From the NCBI RefSeq assembly GCF_003634755.1, contig NZ_RBXA01000002.1, forward strand, positions 310,001 to 374,000: DNA of 64,000 bases, read 5' to 3'. Position 1 is the stretch's first letter, and every line of letters begins with the position of its first letter. The notes beneath the pieces are model-generated. The model was not told where the DNA came from. It worked only from the letters and a program-made list of their open reading frames with translations, and did not search any database. This DNA comes from Flavobacterium limicola (lineage in GTDB: Bacteria > Bacteroidota > Bacteroidia > Flavobacteriales > Flavobacteriaceae). Both the position numbers and the translations under genes were made by a program. Below, in pieces: positions 59,309 through 64,000 of the stretch.

Positions 59309-62148
59309 TGAATATAGATTTTAAAAGTAGTTCCAACGTTAGGCTCGCTTTCCACAGTTATATTTCCTCCCATGGCGTCAATTTGATTTTTTGTGATAAA
59401 CAATCCAATTCCCTTTGAATCTAAATTGTTAGAGAATGTTTTGTACATTCCAAAAATTTTATCTGCATTTCTGACAAGATCAATCCCAATCCCATTATCC
59501 GAAATTTGAAGAACTTTCATGTCATTCTCTATTAAAAATTTAATTGTTATAATGGCTTTACGCGACGGATGTTTGTAACGAATGGAATTAGAGATAATAT
59601 TATAAAGAACACTCTCCAGATAGGCCGGATTATAATTAATCATTGTGTCTTTTGGTATTTCTGTTAAAATAATCACTTCATGGGATGCGATTTGCTCAGA
59701 AAGTACATTTTTTACCGTGATGATATATTGCTCTAAGTTTAGTAGTTCCGATACTAAACCTATATTTGTTCTTATATTGATAACTTCATTTAAATGAAGC
59801 ATCGTCTCGTTGAGTGAACATGAAACTGTTTTTAATAACTCAATTAGCTGTTCTTTTTCTTCTTCAGTTTCAGAGGATTCAATCAAAGCCACAATAGAAG
59901 CAATATTACTGGTGTGTGATCTTAAGTTATGAGAAACTATATAGGAAAAATTTAGTAGTCTTTTATTTTGTTCCTTTACTAAATTAAAGGAATCATTCAA
60001 ATCTTTTTCTGCTTCTTTAGTTTTGGTGACATCAATCATAATGCCTCTTAAACTTACCGCTTTACCATTTTCAATGACAATATTTACAATGTCTCTAAGC
60101 CAAACAATCGAACCGTTTTTTGCAACCATTCTATATTCAAAATCATGGTCTAGATTGTCATTTGTTTTGATCATGCAATAATTTCGCACCCATTCTCTAT
60201 CTTCTGAATAAATATGATCCTGCCAAAAAGTTGGATTTTCCAACCATTCTTCAGGAGTATATCCCAATATGTTTTCTACTTTTTGACTAATAAAATTGAA
60301 AGTAAAACTAGAAGAATCACATTCCCAAACAATCCCGTCAATAGTATTGATAAGCGATTCAACTCTTTTTTGCGAATTGAGAATTATTTTTTCAGAGTAT
60401 TTCCGATCTGTAATGTCTTCAGTGGAAATAATGATTCGTCCTAATGATTTTTCATAGCCACGAATGACATTCCATCTTAAATTTACATCTCGGTATTCTC
60501 CTTGACTGTTTTTTATTTTAGTATCAATAATCAATTGCTTTTGACCTTGTGTTACGGCAATCAGTTGTTTAGTGAAATCTGGAATAGAATCTTTGTCAAT
60601 GATTTGCGAAAGTCCTAAAATTAATTCCTTTTTTGTTTTAACTTTATGAAGGTCTAGACACATTGCATTTAAATCAATAATTCTTACTAAGGAAATGCAT
60701 TTTTCTACAACATCAGGGTGTGTTTTGAAATAAATAGCAACAGTCTCCGGACTTTCATAAATTAGATTTAATTCTTGCAAATAATTTTTTACTTCAGAGA
60801 AATCCTCTTCCCACAAAGGAATAGGTGAGTCCTCGAATAAGCTTTTGAAACGAATTTCACTTTTTTTAATTAACTTTTCACTTTCTTTTTTTAGAGAAAT
60901 GTCTTCCACAATTGAGATATGAGTAGAAACTTTTTTATTTTTTTTGAATAGTGGTGATACGGTAAGATTTGCCCAAACAATAGCACCTGATTTTGTAAAA
61001 TACCGCTTCTCCATAGAATAGTCTTTGATTTTTCCATTTCGAAGTTTTTCTAAGTTCATTAAATCTTCTTCTAATTCTTCCGGGTGGGTTACGGATTGAA
61101 AATTTCTCTCCTTCATCTCTTGTTGAGAGTATCCTAATAATTGGCAATATTGATTATTGATTTCAATAAAATCGCCTGTAAACGAGTCTATGTGCGCTAT
61201 TCCTACTGCTGCTTGATCAAAAATAGCTTGAAATTTTATTTCAGAATTCAATAGTTTAGTCGCTTGAGTAGTTACTAACGATTGTAATTCCCGCGGTATT
61301 TTTAAAAGCGTATATATTAAAATGCCAAAAAGTGCAGCAAGAATGATTCCTATAATTCCAGGAATAAAAATTTGAGAATAAAGATAATTCTTATTTTTTG
61401 ATATTAAATAGATTTTCCAATCACCATCTGGTATATCCGTACTAATGTAATAATTTTTTGAAAAATCACTTTTGTTGGTCAGGTAGAAAATCTCTTTTTG
61501 CTCCTCTATATTATATTTTGAAAATTGGAAGTAATACTTTGAATCATCTACGTTTTTAATTCCCGAAGCTTTTAAAAAATTTTCTAATTTGATGATAACC
61601 GCTGAAAAACCCCAAAATTTATTATTTTGAAAAACTGGAAATCTACCTACAATTCCTAATCCGCCTTGTTTTAATTCAAAAGGTCCTGCAAAATACATCT
61701 TTTTTTTAGCAATTGATTTTAAGGCTTCTTTTTTAAGATTGGGTGTAGTTAAAATATTTAAATTTAGGGCCGCTTCATTTCCGTTTAATGGATAAATATA
61801 TTTTATTATTCCATTTGGTACTAATTGAACAGCATTAATATTGTGATTTGATTCCATTAATTTCTCGCTTACGTAATCAAAATTTTCAGGAATGCCTTTG
61901 TCGTTAATAGTTAACGCTAAAGTTAAAGTGGTTGTGTAGCAGTTTTTAAGCGCTTGTTCGATATTTTGATGAACAACATTAAGTATGTTATTCATTTCGC
62001 GTTGTTCATCTTCTTTTATTAATTTGTATTGCTGCGAAACTATAAAGCATGCTACATAACTTAAGAATAGAAATGTTATAAAGCCTGTTGTTTTTGGTCT
62101 CTTTAAGAACCATCTAATGAATTTAGGGTATTTTTTATCAGACTTCAT
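59305..62148 (-). CDS. Sensor histidine kinase, CHASE-PAS(3)-HisKA-HATPase
   Basis: The product has 947 residues. Two transmembrane helices (about 17-36 and 258-282) flank a periplasmic CHASE-type sensor containing VQLVPNGIIKYIYPLNGNEAALN, the signature of CHASE. Three PAS regions follow (about 300-420, 425-580, 590-710), each with the PAC-like ending DISLKKE, DITDRKY and DVTKTKE. The kinase core has the H-box YIVSHNLRSHTSN and ATPase motifs ISNSIRYKH, DNGIGID and GIGLFIT. There is no receiver in the protein; the receiver is the separate gene 58913-59308. The ligand is unknown. Confidence 0.92.
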   Translation of the reverse strand: MKSDKKYPKFIRWFLKRPKTTGFITFLFLSYVACFIVSQQYKLIKEDEQREMNNILNVVHQNIEQALKNCYTTTLTLALTINDKGIPENFDYVSEKLMESNHNINAVQLVPNGIIKYIYPLNGNEAALNLNILTTPNLKKEALKSIAKKKMYFAGPFELKQGGLGIVGRFPVFQNNKFWGFSAVIIKLENFLKASGIKNVDDSKYYFQFSKYNIEEQKEIFYLTNKSDFSKNYYISTDIPDGDWKIYLISKNKNYLYSQIFIPGIIGIILAALFGILIYTLLKIPRELQSLVTTQATKLLNSEIKFQAIFDQAAVGIAHIDSFTGDFIEINNQYCQLLGYSQQEMKERNFQSVTHPEELEEDLMNLEKLRNGKIKDYSMEKRYFTKSGAIVWANLTVSPLFKKNKKVSTHISIVEDISLKKESEKLIKKSEIRFKSLFEDSPIPLWEEDFSEVKNYLQELNLIYESPETVAIYFKTHPDVVEKCISLVRIIDLNAMCLDLHKVKTKKELILGLSQIIDKDSIPDFTKQLIAVTQGQKQLIIDTKIKNSQGEYRDVNLRWNVIRGYEKSLGRIIISTEDITDRKYSEKIILNSQKRVESLINTIDGIVWECDSSSFTFNFISQKVENILGYTPEEWLENPTFWQDHIYSEDREWVRNYCMIKTNDNLDHDFEYRMVAKNGSIVWLRDIVNIVIENGKAVSLRGIMIDVTKTKEAEKDLNDSFNLVKEQNKRLLNFSYIVSHNLRSHTSNIASIVALIESSETEEEKEQLIELLKTVSCSLNETMLHLNEVINIRTNIGLVSELLNLEQYIITVKNVLSEQIASHEVIILTEIPKDTMINYNPAYLESVLYNIISNSIRYKHPSRKAIITIKFLIENDMKVLQISDNGIGIDLVRNADKIFGMYKTFSNNLDSKGIGLFITKNQIDAMGGNITVESEPNVGTTFKIYIQ

Positions 62149-62386
62149 TTACATATAAGGTACGTTCTCTAGAAATTCATTATTCAAAAAATAAATATAT
62201 AAAAAAATTAAATATATAAAAAAATTATATACATATAAACATACTATTTTAAGATTATAGTTATATTCTAAATTTTTTAAATTCTCATTTTTGAATTAAT
62301 AGTGATTATTGTAAAGAAAGTATCTCTAGAAACAAGAAATTTTAGATACGATTTGAAGAAATAAAGTTTACAATTAAAGAGAGTAG
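62149..62386. other. Intergenic, nothing recognised
   Basis: Very AT-rich divergent spacer between the CHASE kinase and the small basic protein gene. No hairpin or frame of note. Confidence 0.5.
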
Positions 62387-62450
62387 TGTGAAAAATAATA
62401 AATTATCAAATTAAAAATAATTTTAATTTCAATAATTAAAGCGAACTTTG
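62387..62450 (+). promoter_or_regulatory. Weak plus-strand match to the stress-regulon promoter
   Basis: TGTGAAA begins 64 bp before the end of GAACTTTG, the same span as in the dps copy. The inner TRTAAY elements are poor (AATAAT-like). The ATG at 62501 is 50 bp downstream. Confidence 0.4.
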
Positions 62451-62500
62451 CAGTAATTATTGAATCATATAACGGATTTGATTATTTAAAAGTAAAAAGT

Positions 62501-62650
62501 ATGAGCAGAAATAACGAAAGAAATATTAAAAAACACAATGATAAGTTGCACAAAGCACAGGATAAAGTCAAACAAGCCGTGCTTTTGCGAAAGGAAAAAC
62601 TAAAACAAATCACTAAAAAATTCAATGAAGATAAGGCTTCAGAAGAATAA
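62501..62650 (+). CDS. Small basic helical protein, 49 residues
   Basis: The sequence begins MSRNNERNIKKHNDKLHKAQ. It is strongly basic and amphipathic through DKVKQAVLLRKEKLKQITKKF, and ends acidic (EDKASEE). Such a small, highly charged helix may bind nucleic acid or membranes. It precedes the 80-residue gene by 16 bp and probably forms a unit with it. A weak copy of the stress promoter lies upstream. Confidence 0.65.
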   Translation: MSRNNERNIKKHNDKLHKAQDKVKQAVLLRKEKLKQITKKFNEDKASEE

Positions 62651-62666
62651 AATATAAACTCATATC

Positions 62667-62909
62667 ATGGAAAAAAATAGATTTGACGAAGTAAAAAGTG
62701 GTGTTCAGGAAATAATTGATTTTATTGCACAGAAAAATGCCAAAGAAGCTAAAAATAAATTAGCTGAAGTTAGCGAGGAATTGGATGAATTACTTGATTT
62801 TGCTGAGGAAGATGAAGATTTAATGGAAATAAGCCGCTATCAAGTATTATTGAATCAGCTGCATCAACGAATAGTAGGACTTAATGGTCAGGTAACAGAA
62901 TCTCTTTAA
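62667..62909 (+). CDS. Small acidic helical protein, 80 residues
   Basis: The product begins MEKNRFDEVKSGVQEIIDFIAQ and is rich in Glu and Asp (SEELDELLDFAEEDEDLMEISRYQVLL). It forms a probable helical hairpin. No family name is recognised. It is 16 bp after the small basic protein gene, so a basic/acidic pair is encoded together, and 20 bp before the YchJ-like gene. Confidence 0.7.
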   Translation: MEKNRFDEVKSGVQEIIDFIAQKNAKEAKNKLAEVSEELDELLDFAEEDEDLMEISRYQVLLNQLHQRIVGLNGQVTESL

Positions 62910-62929
62910 ACGATTATTATCAAAAAATA

Positions 62930-63310
62930 ATGACAAATAAGTGTTATTGCGGTTCCCATAAAATTTTTCAGGATTGTTGTGAACCAATTATAAAAGGCAT
63001 TCAGAAAGCGCCGACGGCTGAATCCTTAATGCGTTCCCGATATTCGGCTTATGCAACTCATCAAGCCGATTATTTGTTGAAAACCACACATATTTCAGAA
63101 CGGAAATACTATTCGAAATCCGACATTCTAAATTGGGCAACTTCAAATCAATGGCTTCAATTAGAGATTATAAATGCTACAGAAAATACGGTGGAATTCA
63201 AAGCTTATTTTTTGGACAGCAAACTTCAAAAACAAATTCATCATGAACTTTCGACTTTCAAACTCGAAAATGGAAGTTGGTTCTATGTAGATGGACAATT
63301 TTTTAATTAG
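62930..63310 (+). CDS. YchJ-like protein (UPF0225, SEC-C motif)
   Basis: The product has 126 residues. The N-terminal SEC-C-type zinc motif is CYCGSHKIFQDCCEP (Cys and His spacing intact), followed by the YchJ signature PTAESLMRSRYSAYATHQADYLLKTTH. The C-terminal part is an NTF2-like alpha/beta fold (VEFKAYFLDSKLQKQIHHELSTFKLENGSWFYVDGQ). Function unknown; cytoplasmic. Confidence 0.93.
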   Translation: MTNKCYCGSHKIFQDCCEPIIKGIQKAPTAESLMRSRYSAYATHQADYLLKTTHISERKYYSKSDILNWATSNQWLQLEIINATENTVEFKAYFLDSKLQKQIHHELSTFKLENGSWFYVDGQFFN

Positions 63311-63402
63311 CTTTACAGTATCCTTTTCACAGTATTGTTTTAACTAAAAATTAATAAACGTTTGTACAGAGTACATTTTTTATTAATGTAATTTTATTGT
63401 CT

Positions 63403-64000
63403 ATGAAAAATGACAATAAAAAAGGATTTTATTTCAAGCAATACGAAGCCCCATTTCAATCTCCGTTTGATAAACTCTTTGGTATTTTCAAAGAGTTAAT
63501 TACGCACACTTCAGGAGATTTTGATGAAGCAATCGATTGGTTGCGAGAATTAGATAAAGAATATAAACTCACCGATGAACACTACACAATCGATGATTTT
63601 ATAGAAGATTTAAAGAAAAAAGGCTACATCCGCGACGAACTCAAAGAAGATGGAACTTCGGGAATTGGAATTACTGCTAAGACGGAGCGCGCAATTCGAC
63701 AGCAAGCTTTAGATAACATTTTTGGTAATCTAAAACGTTCCGGAAGCGGGAATCACAAAACTAAACATTCCGGAAACGGTGACGAACATACCGGTGAATT
63801 TCGGGAGTTTCATTTTGGTGACGGACTCGAACGAATTTCTCTGACAGAAAGTTTGCGCAATGCCCAAATTAACAATGGAGTAGCGGATTTTATGTTGACC
63901 GAAAATGATTTGGTTGTCGAAGAAACACAGTATAAATCTCAGATGAGTACCGTTTTGATGATTGACATCAGCCACAGTATGATTTTGTATGGTGAAGACA
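63403..64000 (+). CDS. Von Willebrand factor A domain protein, 3' end outside the window
   Basis: The open frame runs from the ATG at 63403 to the window edge (199 codons). The N-terminus is helical (FYFKQYEAPFQSPFDKLFGIFKELI) with a region reading LTDEHYTIDDFIEDLKKKGYI. A hydrophilic middle (KRSGSGNHKTKHSGNGDEH) follows. Near the edge, TVLMIDISHSMILYGED contains DxSxS, the metal-binding start of a von Willebrand A domain. The rest of the domain is cut off. In related genomes such proteins partner with a MoxR-type ATPase; none is visible here. Confidence 0.85.
   Translation, partial: MKNDNKKGFYFKQYEAPFQSPFDKLFGIFKELITHTSGDFDEAIDWLRELDKEYKLTDEHYTIDDFIEDLKKKGYIRDELKEDGTSGIGITAKTERAIRQQALDNIFGNLKRSGSGNHKTKHSGNGDEHTGEFREFHFGDGLERISLTESLRNAQINNGVADFMLTENDLVVEETQYKSQMSTVLMIDISHSMILYGED

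Overview
The window is AT-rich chromosomal DNA from a Bacteroidota bacterium, very probably Flavobacterium or a close relative. The evidence is the family content (DUF4369/TlpA proteins, fused alpha/beta 2-oxoacid dehydrogenase E1, CHASE/PAS hybrid kinases, MlaEFD, OMP_b-brl porin), the lack of Shine-Dalgarno sequences, and promoters of the Bacteroidota type (TTG near -33, TANNTTTG near -7). From 1 to about 47.0 kb almost every gene is on the minus strand. From 47.1 kb onward both strands are used. Nothing looks like a prophage, plasmid, insertion sequence or CRISPR array.

Region 1 (0-17.5 kb, minus) is a dense stress-protein region. It holds small membrane proteins (two near-identical Lmo0937-like proteins, YtxH, a holin-like DUF1469 protein), CsbD, lipoproteins, an outer-membrane porin, a DUF4382 lipoprotein, the MlaEFD lipid transporter, ferritin-like proteins (Dps, DUF2383 and a shortened DUF892), and an electrophile/aldehyde detoxification run (SDR, old yellow enzyme, MDR reductase, semialdehyde dehydrogenase). 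The main discovery is here. Eight transcription units carry the same promoter architecture with identical spacing: TGTGAAT, two bases, TRTAAY, fifteen bases, TRTAAY, twenty-one bases, then a degenerate TANNTTTG -7 box. The 21-bp direct repeat next to the promoter looks like a binding site for a dimeric activator that defines a stress regulon. A weaker ninth copy lies on the plus strand near 62.4 kb.

Region 2 (17.5-29 kb, minus) is a signalling island: AraC-family regulator, hybrid kinase, response regulator, CheR, CheB, CHASE3-GAF triple-receiver kinase and a second hybrid kinase. Two of these kinases, and the partial kinase at the left edge, carry linkers built from tandem copies of a 21-residue coiled-coil unit. 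The AraC protein is a candidate reader of the stress promoters, because its family binds direct repeats spaced about 21 bp beside the promoter; this is inference. The hybrid kinase next to it has no ordinary start codon covering its first PAS domain and lies in frame with the AraC gene behind a single TAA.

Region 3 (29-47 kb, minus) is mainly housekeeping: an M23 peptidase, the 2-oxoacid dehydrogenase E1 fusion, an M1-like protein with its zinc ligands replaced and a probable C-terminal beta barrel, a LOG-family protein, UvrA, a ClC channel with CBS domains, a DNA alkylation repair protein, two tandem gamma-glutamyltransferase lipoproteins and an ACP phosphodiesterase. A structured intergenic element resembling a dispersed Flavobacterium RNA lies beside uvrA.

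Region 4 (47-64 kb, mixed strands) holds glmM, a zincin-like lipoprotein with a TTG start, a DM13 lipoprotein with a beta-barrel partner, a class V aminotransferase, a lipid A-type acyltransferase, rhomboid protease, SIMPL protein, tRNA-Tyr, a DUF4369/thioredoxin gene split by an in-frame TGA, a DnaJ-KTSC protein, a CHASE/PAS kinase with its response regulator, a YchJ-like protein and the start of a von Willebrand A-domain protein cut by the window end.
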